From assembly GCA_023396465.1 (NCBI GenBank), contig JAEWWF010000382.1, positions 1 to 12,297 on the forward strand: a stretch of DNA of 12,297 nucleotides, given 5' to 3'. Source of the stretch: Pseudomonadota bacterium. GTDB taxonomy: Bacteria > Pseudomonadota > Alphaproteobacteria > Rhodospirillales > Rhodospirillaceae. Made by a program: the position numbers and the translations under genes. The notes under the pieces are model-generated. The model searched no databases and was not told the origin of the DNA. It saw only the letters and a list, made by a program, of their open reading frames with translations. This document shows positions 1 through 7,692 of this stretch, piece after piece (positions within the stretch are counted from its first letter, which is position 1; each line of letters starts with the position of its first letter).

Positions 1-648
1 CTCGACGGCGGCGACGGCGCTGACTCCCTGAACGGGGGCGACGGGGCCGACACGCTGTTGGGTGGCGAGGGTGCCGACACGCTGCTCGGCGGCGCGGGGG
101 CGGATACCCTGGAGGGCGGCACTGGCAACGACGTGCTGGACGGCGGCGAGGGTGCCGATACTCTCACCGGCGGCCTCGGTGACGACACCCTCGTCGGCGG
201 CGCTGATGACGACCTGCTGGATGGCGGCGAGGGAGCCGATTCCCTGAACGGTGGCGACGGCGCCGACACGCTGGTTGGTGGCCTTGGCAACGACACCCTG
301 CTGGGTGACGTCGGGGCAGACTCCCTGCTGGGGGGAGAGGGCGACGATTCCCTGGATGGTGGCGCCGACGACGACAGGCTCGACGGCGGCGACGGGGCCG
401 ATACCCTGATGGGCGGCCTTGGTGACGACACCCTGGCGGGCGGCCTCGGCGACGATGTGCTGGACGGCGGCGACGGCGCCGATTCCCTCGACGGCGGCGA
501 CGGTGCCGACACCCTCATCGGCGGCCTTGGCGACGATGTGCTGAGGGGGGGCGACGGTGCCGATTCCCTCGTCGGGGGTGACGGCGCCGACACCTTGGTC
601 GGCGGTCTGGGCAACGATACCCTCACCGGCGGCGACGGCAACGATGTC
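1..648 (+). repeat. RTX nonapeptide array 1 (24 consecutive 27-bp units, continues upstream)
   Basis: There are twenty-four uninterrupted 9-residue units of the form L-x-G-G-x-G-A/D/N-D-T/S/V. The array enters from outside the window, so its full length is unknown. GGDGADTL and GGLGDDTL variants alternate, giving a higher-order period of 27 residues in places (for example 475-555 and 556-636). No unit is frameshifted. Confidence 0.9.
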
Positions 649-2247
649 TTCCTGTTCGCCGCCGGCAGCGACAACGGCGCCGACACTCTCGCCGATCTTG
701 CCGCCGGCGACGTCATCCGCGTCGGCGGGGCGACCTTCTCCGGCAGCATCAATGCCGGCGACGGGAGCAATGTCGCCGTTGGCTCGGTCCAGATCGGACA
801 GACGGTGGGCGGCGTCACCGCCCTTTACCTCGATACGGACGGTGTTGCCGGTGTCGCCGATCTGGTCCTGCATGTGGCCGGCAGCGTCTCGGCCGACGAT
901 CTGTCGCTGAGCGGCACCGATATCGTGGTCGTTTCCACGCCGGATCCCGCGCCCGGACCAGGGCCCGGCCCTGGTCCGGCCCCTGGCCCCGGAGGCGGCG
1001 ACGGTACCACCACCGAGACCATCGGCTCCTCCACGGTGCGGACGACCATCACCACCGTTGACGGCGTGCCGACCCTGAGCATGACCGTTTCCGCCCCGAC
1101 CGGCACGGCGCCGGTGTCGGTGTCGCTGACCGGCGCCGGATCGACCGGCACCCCGGTGACCGCCACCCTGCCGCCGGGCGTCGGGCTCAGTGTCAGCGGG
1201 CCGCAGAGCCCGGCCGGCCGCGACAGCGCCCTGACGGCGGCCTCCGCCAGCATGACGGCGCTGGAGCAGGATACCGGCCGCAGCGAGCCGCTGGTGTCCA
1301 CCTCGTCCGCCTTCTTCACCGGACTGCCGCCCTCCGCCACGCTGCTGGTGCGGACGGTGACGCTCACCGCCCCCGGCGACCAGCCCCCGGGCTCCCCCAT
1401 CGTCATCAGCGGCGGCGGTGTCGGTGGCGAGGCGCTGATCCTCGACACGCGCGGCCTGCCGCCGGGAACGGTGGTGACGGTGGACAATGCCGCCTTCGTC
1501 GCCGTCATCGGCGATGCGGAGGTCACCGGCGGCGCCGGCAACCAGTTCGCGGTCGGTGACGATGGTGCCCAGGTGATGGTGCTCGGCGCCGGCGACGATA
1601 CCCTGTTTGGCGGCGGCGGCGACGACGTGGTCGGTTCCCTCGGCGGCAACGACCGGATTTCCGGCGATGGCGGCAACGATACCCTGTCGGGCGGCGATGA
1701 CCGCGACGTGCTTTACGGCAACATCGGCGATGATGTGCTCTATGGCAATGTCGGCGATGACCAGCTCTATGGCGGCCAGGGCCAGGACGTATTGCACGGC
1801 GGCCAGGGCGGCGATGCCGTGCACGGCAACCTGGGCAACGACACCCTGCACGGCAACATCGGTGATGACGTGCTCTACGGCAACCAAGGGGCGGACGTGC
1901 TCTATGGCAACGTCGGCAACGACACCCTGTACGGTGGCCAGGATGACGACCGGCTGTACGGCGGTCAGGGCGACGACGTGTTGAGCGGCGATCGCGGCAA
2001 TGACACCCTGACCGGCGGCCTCGGCGCCGACCTGTTCGTGTTCGGCGCCGCGGCGACCGGCCACGACGTCATCACCGACTTCTCGGCCGCCGCGGGCGAC
2101 CGGCTGCACATCGCCGCCGGCCGCGCCTACAGCATCGGGGCGACGGCCAGCGGCGAGGCGATGGTGGTGTTCGCCGACGGCGACACCATCACCCTGCTCG
2201 GCGTGACGCGGGAGCAGGTGCAGGCCGGCTGGTTCATAACCGGCTGA
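1..2247 (+). CDS. RTX-type calcium-binding repeat protein, C-terminal part (5' end outside window)
   Basis: The frame is open from base 1, so only the last 748 codons are present and the true start is upstream. The product contains 24 glycine/aspartate-rich nonapeptides (bases 1-648), then a cap-like segment beginning FLFAAGSDNGADTLADL. A Pro-Gly linker (about 945-1005) leads into a Thr/Ser/Val-rich, probably beta-stranded region without a recognised family. A second array of 17 nonapeptides follows (1585-2043, many of the form DVLYGN), and then a C-terminal cap with VITDFSAAAGDRLHI. RTX nonapeptides bind calcium in a parallel beta-roll, and such proteins usually leave the cell through a type I secretion system using an uncleaved C-terminal signal; secretion is inferred here, since no transporter genes are visible. 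No catalytic domain is seen, so adhesin, S-layer, enzyme or toxin roles all remain possible. The gene converges with korB. Confidence 0.88.
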   Translation, partial: LDGGDGADSLNGGDGADTLLGGEGADTLLGGAGADTLEGGTGNDVLDGGEGADTLTGGLGDDTLVGGADDDLLDGGEGADSLNGGDGADTLVGGLGNDTLLGDVGADSLLGGEGDDSLDGGADDDRLDGGDGADTLMGGLGDDTLAGGLGDDVLDGGDGADSLDGGDGADTLIGGLGDDVLRGGDGADSLVGGDGADTLVGGLGNDTLTGGDGNDVFLFAAGSDNGADTLADLAAGDVIRVGGATFSGSINAGDGSNVAVGSVQIGQTVGGVTALYLDTDGVAGVADLVLHVAGSVSADDLSLSGTDIVVVSTPDPAPGPGPGPGPAPGPGGGDGTTTETIGSSTVRTTITTVDGVPTLSMTVSAPTGTAPVSVSLTGAGSTGTPVTATLPPGVGLSVSGPQSPAGRDSALTAASASMTALEQDTGRSEPLVSTSSAFFTGLPPSATLLVRTVTLTAPGDQPPGSPIVISGGGVGGEALILDTRGLPPGTVVTVDNAAFVAVIGDAEVTGGAGNQFAVGDDGAQVMVLGAGDDTLFGGGGDDVVGSLGGNDRISGDGGNDTLSGGDDRDVLYGNIGDDVLYGNVGDDQLYGGQGQDVLHGGQGGDAVHGNLGNDTLHGNIGDDVLYGNQGADVLYGNVGNDTLYGGQDDDRLYGGQGDDVLSGDRGNDTLTGGLGADLFVFGAAATGHDVITDFSAAAGDRLHIAAGRAYSIGATASGEAMVVFADGDTITLLGVTREQVQAGWFITG
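953..979. repeat. 27-bp near-perfect palindrome inside the Pro-Gly linker
   Basis: Bases 953-965 (CCGGACCAGGGCC) are perfectly inverted at 967-979 around a single central base. The segment encodes part of an alternating Pro-Gly linker. CCN and GGN codons are mutually complementary, so an inverted repeat can arise from codon choice alone. No regulatory role is indicated. Confidence 0.6.
1585..2043 (+). repeat. RTX nonapeptide array 2 (17 units, LYGN type)
   Basis: There are seventeen consecutive 9-residue units. The middle ones are of the type NIGDDVLYG, NVGNDTLYG and GQGDDVLSG, and the last is degenerate (GLGADLFVF) where it merges into the C-terminal cap. Tyr or His at position 8 and Asn or Gln near the start distinguish this array from the first, which uses L-x-GG-D/E-G. 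The two arrays therefore appear to have expanded separately. Confidence 0.88.
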
Positions 2248-2280
2248 CCGTTATATGCGCGTTGCATGACCGGCGGCGCT

Positions 2281-2302
2281 GGCCGTCCCTCACGGGACGG
2301 TC
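2281..2302. terminator. Hairpin between the converging RTX gene and korB (possible bidirectional terminator)
   Basis: CCGTCCC (2283-2289) pairs with GGGACGG (2294-2300) around a 4-base loop, and the stem can extend by one G-T and one G-C pair. The loop contains the korB stop codon (TCA at 2290-2292 on the plus strand). The position, 34 bases past the RTX stop and at the end of korB, suits transcription termination from both sides. There is no T-run on either strand, so intrinsic termination is uncertain; the hairpin may instead protect 3' ends after Rho-dependent termination. Confidence 0.4.
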
Positions 2303-3315
2303 CAGGTGTCGCCGGCGTGCAGCAGCGCCATGATGTCGGCCGCCGCGTCGTCCCCGGCTGGCACGTCCGGCGCCCGACAGGCGGACTCGAAGCGGTCGCC
2401 CGGGGCGCAGTGGATCACCCCCATCACCATGGGGAACAGCGGCGGCCGCAGGGCCGCCAGCGCCATGCCGAGCAGGCGGTTGGTCTCGTCGTGGACCAGC
2501 ACGTCGGTCTCGCTCACGCCGTCCTCGCCCACCGTCGCCACCGCCAGGCCGAAGCCGTCGGGGCTGCGCACCAGACCCTTGCGACCGTCCTTGCCGAACA
2601 GCATGGGCTTGCCGTGCTCGACGAACAGAACCGTGTCGGGGGCCGTTTTCTTGTCGGTGATGGCATCGAAGGCGCCGGGGTTGTAGATGACGCAGTTCTG
2701 GAGGATTTCCACGAAGGACGCGCCCTTGTGGGCGTGGGCGCGCTTCAGCACCTCAGGCAGTTGCTTGAGCAGGGTGTCGCCGCCGCGCGCCACGAACCGC
2801 GCCCCGGCCCCCAGGGCGAAGACACAAGGCACCAGCGGCGCGTCGATGGAACCGCCGGGGCTGGACGGCGAGCGGGTGCCGCAGGGCGAGGTGGGCGAGT
2901 ACTGGCCTTTGGTCAGGCCGTAAATCTCGTTGTTGAACAAGAGGATGTTGAGGTCGATGTTGCGCCGCAGGGCGTGCAGCATGTGGTTGCCGCCGATGGA
3001 CAGCCCGTCGCCATCGCCGGTCACCACCCAGACGTCGAGGTCGGGGTTGGTGATCTTGAGGCCCGATGCCACCGCCGGGGCGCGGCCGTGGATGGTGTGG
3101 AAGCCATAGGTCGCCATGTAATAGGGAAAGCGCGACGAACAGCCGATGCCGGAGACGAAGACGGTGGTGTCGGGCGTGGCGCCGATCTGCGGCAGGGTGC
3201 GTTGCACCGCCTTCAGGATGGCGTAATCGCCGCAGCCGGGGCACCAGCGCACGTCCTGGTCGGAGGCGAAATCCTTGTCGGTGAGGAGGCGGGGGGTATC
3301 GCTCTGGATGCCCAT
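2290..3315 (-). CDS. korB: 2-oxoglutarate (2-oxoacid):ferredoxin oxidoreductase, beta subunit
   Basis: This 341-residue protein is the thiamine-diphosphate subunit of a cytoplasmic 2-oxoacid:ferredoxin oxidoreductase, which converts a 2-oxoacid plus CoA to acyl-CoA, CO2 and reduced ferredoxin. Visible hallmarks are WCPGCGDY (Cys25, Cys28), IGCSSRFPYY (Cys59) and LQNCVIYN (Cys208). These four cysteines fit the single [4Fe-4S] cluster of the two-subunit OFOR type. The ThDP/Mg site GDGDGLSIGGNH begins at residue 100 and continues to NNEIYGLTKGQYSPTS (128-143). The ATG at 3313-3315 has GGAG upstream and lies 5 bases after the korA stop, so the two genes form one operon. 2-oxoglutarate is the likely substrate because of the KorA partner architecture, but pyruvate or another 2-oxoacid cannot be excluded from sequence alone. 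Confidence 0.92.
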   Translation of the reverse strand: MGIQSDTPRLLTDKDFASDQDVRWCPGCGDYAILKAVQRTLPQIGATPDTTVFVSGIGCSSRFPYYMATYGFHTIHGRAPAVASGLKITNPDLDVWVVTGDGDGLSIGGNHMLHALRRNIDLNILLFNNEIYGLTKGQYSPTSPCGTRSPSSPGGSIDAPLVPCVFALGAGARFVARGGDTLLKQLPEVLKRAHAHKGASFVEILQNCVIYNPGAFDAITDKKTAPDTVLFVEHGKPMLFGKDGRKGLVRSPDGFGLAVATVGEDGVSETDVLVHDETNRLLGMALAALRPPLFPMVMGVIHCAPGDRFESACRAPDVPAGDDAAADIMALLHAGDTWTVP

Positions 3316-3320
3316 GGCGG

Positions 3321-5234
<1,914 letters not shown>

Positions 5235-5266
5235 GATGGAGTCCTCCGCGCTTGGGCCTGATTGAG

Positions 5267-5294
5267 TGTATGCAAATGATTTGTCGCCCGTCAA
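5267..5294 (-). promoter_or_regulatory. Candidate sigma70-type promoter for korAB
   Basis: On the minus strand, TTGACG (5289-5294) is followed after 16 bases by CATACA (5267-5272). The -35 box is strong, matching five of six consensus bases. The -10 box is weak, matching three of six. The position, about 35-60 bases upstream of the korA start, fits a short leader. The -10 region overlaps the GCATAC motif discussed as a possible operator, which would make it sensitive to a repressor. Confidence 0.35.
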
Positions 5295-5341
5295 CCGGAG
5301 GCAAAGCAGGCTTTTTCCATCGCCACCCCGTTGGTGCGTCG

Positions 5342-5364
5342 GGCATCCGCTTTCGCATGATGCC
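5342..5364. promoter_or_regulatory. Candidate operator: GGCATC-N11-GATGCC inverted repeat
   Basis: This is a perfect 6-bp inverted repeat separated by 11 bases, near the middle of the divergent intergenic region. The spacing suits a dimeric helix-turn-helix regulator contacting successive major grooves. No regulator gene is in the window, so the factor is unknown. Six-base arms can occur by chance in GC-rich DNA. Confidence 0.3.
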
Positions 5365-5421
5365 GGGTGTGGAGAAAGGGACTTGCGTCCGTCGTCACCT
5401 TCTGGAACACTTGCTTCACAA

Positions 5422-5437
5422 CGATAGCATACTAACG
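5422..5437. promoter_or_regulatory. Candidate operator upstream of ena: CGATAG-CATA-CTAACG
   Basis: This imperfect palindrome has arms CGATAG and CTAACG matching at five of six positions around CATA, flanked by CAAC (5419-5422) and GTTG (5439-5442), which are also inverted. It lies about 70-90 bases before the ena start. Its GCATAC core recurs on the opposite strand near the korA promoter. AT-rich palindromes of this size are typical of GntR-type sites, but the family cannot be told from the DNA. Confidence 0.3.
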
Positions 5438-5508
5438 AGTTGCCGACGCTGATCCCGCATCGAACGGGGCGTGCGAAAACCGGCAGCCACTCGAACAGGA
5501 GGCGAAGC

Positions 5509-6699
5509 ATGGCAGCCGTCGCGCAGCCGAGTACCGCCGGTAAACTGGTCGTCCGCAACATCGGTCTGTTGCTGTCGGGCGACGTGAAAGCCCCCATCCT
5601 CGACGCCGACTGCATCGTCTGCGTCGATGGCAGGATCGTGCAGGTCGGGCGCGAGGCTGATTGCGACACCGGCGCCGCCGATCGCGTGGTCGACGCCCAC
5701 GGCACCACCGTCGCGCCCGGCCTCATCGACAGCCACGTCCACCCGGTCTTGGGGGACTGGACGCCGCGCCAGAACCAGGTCGGCTGGATCGACAGTTTCC
5801 TCCATGGCGGCGTCACCACCATGGTCTCGGCCGGCGAGGTGCATGTACCGGGTCGGCCCAAGGACATCGTCGGCGTCAAGGCCATGGCGATTTTCGCCCA
5901 GCGCGCCTTCCTCAACGCCCGTCCGGGCGGGGTGAAGGTGCACGCCGGGGCGCCGGTCATCGAACAGGGCATGACCGAGGACGACTTCAAGGAGATGGCC
6001 GAGGCCGGCGTCAAGCTGCTGGGCGAGGTCGGGCTCGGCAGCGTCAAGGCCGGCGACGAGGCCCGCCAGATGGTCGCCTGGGCGCGTAAATACGGCATCC
6101 AGTCCACCATCCACACCGGCGGCCCGTCCATCCCCGGCTCCGGCCTCATCGACGCCGACGTGGTGCTGGAGGCGGATGCCGACATCATCGGCCACATCAA
6201 CGGCGGCCACACCGCCCTGCCGCAGAACCAGATCCGTTGCCTGTGCGAAAGCTGCCACCGGGGCATCGAGATCGTCCATAACGGCAACGAGAAGATGGCC
6301 CTGTTCGCCATGCGCACCGCTTTCGAGCTGGGGGCGCCGGAACGGGTCATCCTCGGCACCGACAGCCCGGCCGGCTCCGGCGTGCAACCGCTCGGCATCC
6401 TGCGCATGGTCAGCATGCTGTCGAGCCTGGGCGACGTGCCGGCGGAGGTGGCGTTCTGTTTCGCCACCGGCAACACCGCCCGCATGCGTGATCTCGACTG
6501 CGGTCTGATCGAGGTCGGCCGCGCCGCCGATTTCGTCATCATGGACCGCGCCCAGCACTCGGCCGGCAAGGATTTGCTGGAGAGCGTGCGCCTGGGCGAC
6601 CTGCCGGGGATCAGCATGACGATCATCGACGGGCTGGTCCGCACCGGCCGATCGCGCAACACCCCGCCGGCCGAGCGGCTGGCGGAGGTGGTGCCGTGA
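5509..6699 (+). CDS. ena: Enamidase (1,4,5,6-tetrahydro-6-oxonicotinate amidohydrolase)
   Basis: This 396-residue amidohydrolase-superfamily protein closely follows the Eubacterium barkeri enamidase as I recall it, in landmarks such as GRPKD (115-119), NARPGGVKVHAGAPVIE (136-152), HINGG (229-233), PLGILR and SRNTPPA (382-388). Enamidase hydrolyses 1,4,5,6-tetrahydro-6-oxonicotinate to 2-formylglutarate and ammonia in the cytoplasm. The expected binuclear metal ligands are visible: His76 and His78 (HVH), bridging Glu173 (GEVGLG) in place of a carboxylated lysine, His202 (HTGG), His229, and Asp285 (GTDSPAG). The ATG is preceded by AGGAGG six bases away; an in-frame TTG 69 bases upstream lacks such support. 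It is first in the plus-strand cluster and is separated from the next gene by 147 bases containing a strong hairpin. Imidazolonepropionase-like enzymes are the nearest alternative, but the specific motifs favour enamidase. Confidence 0.88.
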   Translation: MAAVAQPSTAGKLVVRNIGLLLSGDVKAPILDADCIVCVDGRIVQVGREADCDTGAADRVVDAHGTTVAPGLIDSHVHPVLGDWTPRQNQVGWIDSFLHGGVTTMVSAGEVHVPGRPKDIVGVKAMAIFAQRAFLNARPGGVKVHAGAPVIEQGMTEDDFKEMAEAGVKLLGEVGLGSVKAGDEARQMVAWARKYGIQSTIHTGGPSIPGSGLIDADVVLEADADIIGHINGGHTALPQNQIRCLCESCHRGIEIVHNGNEKMALFAMRTAFELGAPERVILGTDSPAGSGVQPLGILRMVSMLSSLGDVPAEVAFCFATGNTARMRDLDCGLIEVGRAADFVIMDRAQHSAGKDLLESVRLGDLPGISMTIIDGLVRTGRSRNTPPAERLAEVVP

Positions 6700-6767
6700 G
6701 GCGCTGACCGTTCCGGGCGTCGGTGCGGTGGCTGTTCCTACCCGGCCACCGTATCGGGTCCGATCCT

Positions 6768-6810
6768 GGGGGCTGCCCGCGCCCGTTCACCCTCCCAGCG
6801 GGCGGCCCCC
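6768..6810 (+). terminator. Strong GC hairpin between ena and the hydroxylase genes (terminator, attenuator or processing site)
   Basis: GGGGGCTGCCCGC (6768-6780) pairs with GCGGGCGGCCCCC (6798-6810): 13 base pairs including one G-U, with a 17-base loop. A pyrimidine-rich TCTCTTCCC follows immediately, but there is no real T-run. The hairpin lies in the only sizeable gap (147 bases) of the plus-strand cluster, 36 bases before the next start codon. It could reduce read-through from ena, or stabilise the end of an ena mRNA after cleavage. Confidence 0.5.
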
Positions 6811-6846
6811 TCTCTTCCCGCGTGACGCAACCACGGGGACCATGGC

Positions 6847-7692
6847 ATGGCGAAATACGTGCGTGTCCACAGCGTCGATCAGGCGCTGGAATGCCTCGCC
6901 GACCGGCGCTTCCGCATCATCGCCGGCGGCACCGACGTCTTTCCGGCGCTGGGCGAGGCGGTCATCGGCGACGATATCCTCGATATTTCCGGTCTGCGCG
7001 ACCTGCGCGGCATCGGCCGTGCCAGCGCGGGCGACGGCTGGCGCATCGGCGCCCTGACCACCTGGACCGACGTCATCCGCGCCGACCTGCCGCCGTGGTT
7101 CGACGGCCTGAAGCTGGCGGCGCGCGAGGTCGGCTCGGTGCAGATCCAGAACGCCGGCACCGTCGCCGGCAATATCTGCAACGCCTCCCCCGCCGCCGAT
7201 GGCACCGCCGCGCTGCTCGCCCTGGACGCGCGGGTGGAGGTCAGCGGCCCGGCGGGCCTCCGTGTCCAGCCGCTGGCCGATTTCGTCACCGGCGTGCGGC
7301 GGACGACGCTATTGCCGAGCGAGTTGGTGACGGCGGTGATCGTGCCCGACGGCGGTGATCCTGGCGTGGGCGATTTTCTCAAGCTGGGGGCCCGCCAGTA
7401 CCTCGTCATCTCCATCGCCATGGTGTCGGTGGTGCTGCGTCTGCGCGAAGGCATCATTTCCCGCGCCGGCATCGCCGTCGGCTCCTGTTCCCCGGTCGCC
7501 CGCCGGCTGGAGGGGCTGGAACAGCGCTTGGTCGGGGTGCCGCCGCGCGACATGGCGGCGCTGGTGGAGGAGGCCGACGCCGCCGTCCTCAGCCCCATCG
7601 ACGATGTGCGCGCCACCGCCGCTTACCGCCGCGAGGCCGCCCTGACCCTTGTCCGCCGCGCGTTGACCCGCTGCGAGGAGGCCCTGCGATGA
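6847..7692 (+). CDS. FAD-binding subunit of a molybdenum hydroxylase (probable nicotinate dehydrogenase FAD subunit)
   Basis: This 281-residue protein matches the medium (FAD) subunit of the xanthine dehydrogenase/CO dehydrogenase family. It has the first FAD motif IIAGGTDVFPALG (24-36), the second motif NAGTVAGNICNASPAADG (102-119), and a C-terminal CO-dehydrogenase flavoprotein-type domain. In the complex it passes electrons from the [2Fe-2S] clusters to an external acceptor. The length is normal for the family, and there is no room for the extra [4Fe-4S] insertion of 4-hydroxybenzoyl-CoA reductase. The stop overlaps the start of the fused molybdenum subunit gene (ATGA at 7689-7692), showing tight translational coupling. 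It corresponds to NdhF of E. barkeri nicotinate dehydrogenase. The nicotinate substrate is inferred from ena and hnr beside it; the family by itself also includes xanthine, CO and quinoline-type enzymes. Confidence 0.85.
   Translation: MAKYVRVHSVDQALECLADRRFRIIAGGTDVFPALGEAVIGDDILDISGLRDLRGIGRASAGDGWRIGALTTWTDVIRADLPPWFDGLKLAAREVGSVQIQNAGTVAGNICNASPAADGTAALLALDARVEVSGPAGLRVQPLADFVTGVRRTTLLPSELVTAVIVPDGGDPGVGDFLKLGARQYLVISIAMVSVVLRLREGIISRAGIAVGSCSPVARRLEGLEQRLVGVPPRDMAALVEEADAAVLSPIDDVRATAAYRREAALTLVRRALTRCEEALR

Larger units (their letters stand above)
5235..5508. promoter_or_regulatory. Divergent intergenic region between korA and ena
   Basis: These 274 bases hold no supported gene and must contain the start signals for both operons. 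The region is less GC-rich than the flanking genes, especially near 5261-5285 and 5405-5445. Candidate elements are a minus-strand promoter facing korA (5267-5294), an inverted repeat GGCATC-N11-GATGCC (5342-5364), and an imperfect palindrome around GCATAC (5422-5437). The same GCATAC core occurs on the minus strand at 5268-5273 in the korA leader. Near ena, no convincing pair of -35 and -10 boxes was found. AGGAGG at 5497-5502 is the ena ribosome-binding site. Confidence 0.6.

Noticed and set aside
58..60. TTG as the start codon of the RTX protein
   Set aside because: The frame is open from base 1 and the repeat register is unbroken across 58, so the true start lies upstream of the window.
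1..648. CRISPR-like or minisatellite array
   Set aside because: The repeats are in-frame 27-bp units coding for RTX nonapeptides, with no unique spacers.
5403..5416. Sigma54-like promoter TGGAACACTTGC upstream of ena
   Set aside because: Only seven bases lie between GG and GC instead of the required ten, so the element does not fit a sigma54 promoter.
5416..6558. 380-codon minus-strand frame opposite ena
   Set aside because: It is a shadow of ena, with no family features and no ribosome-binding site.
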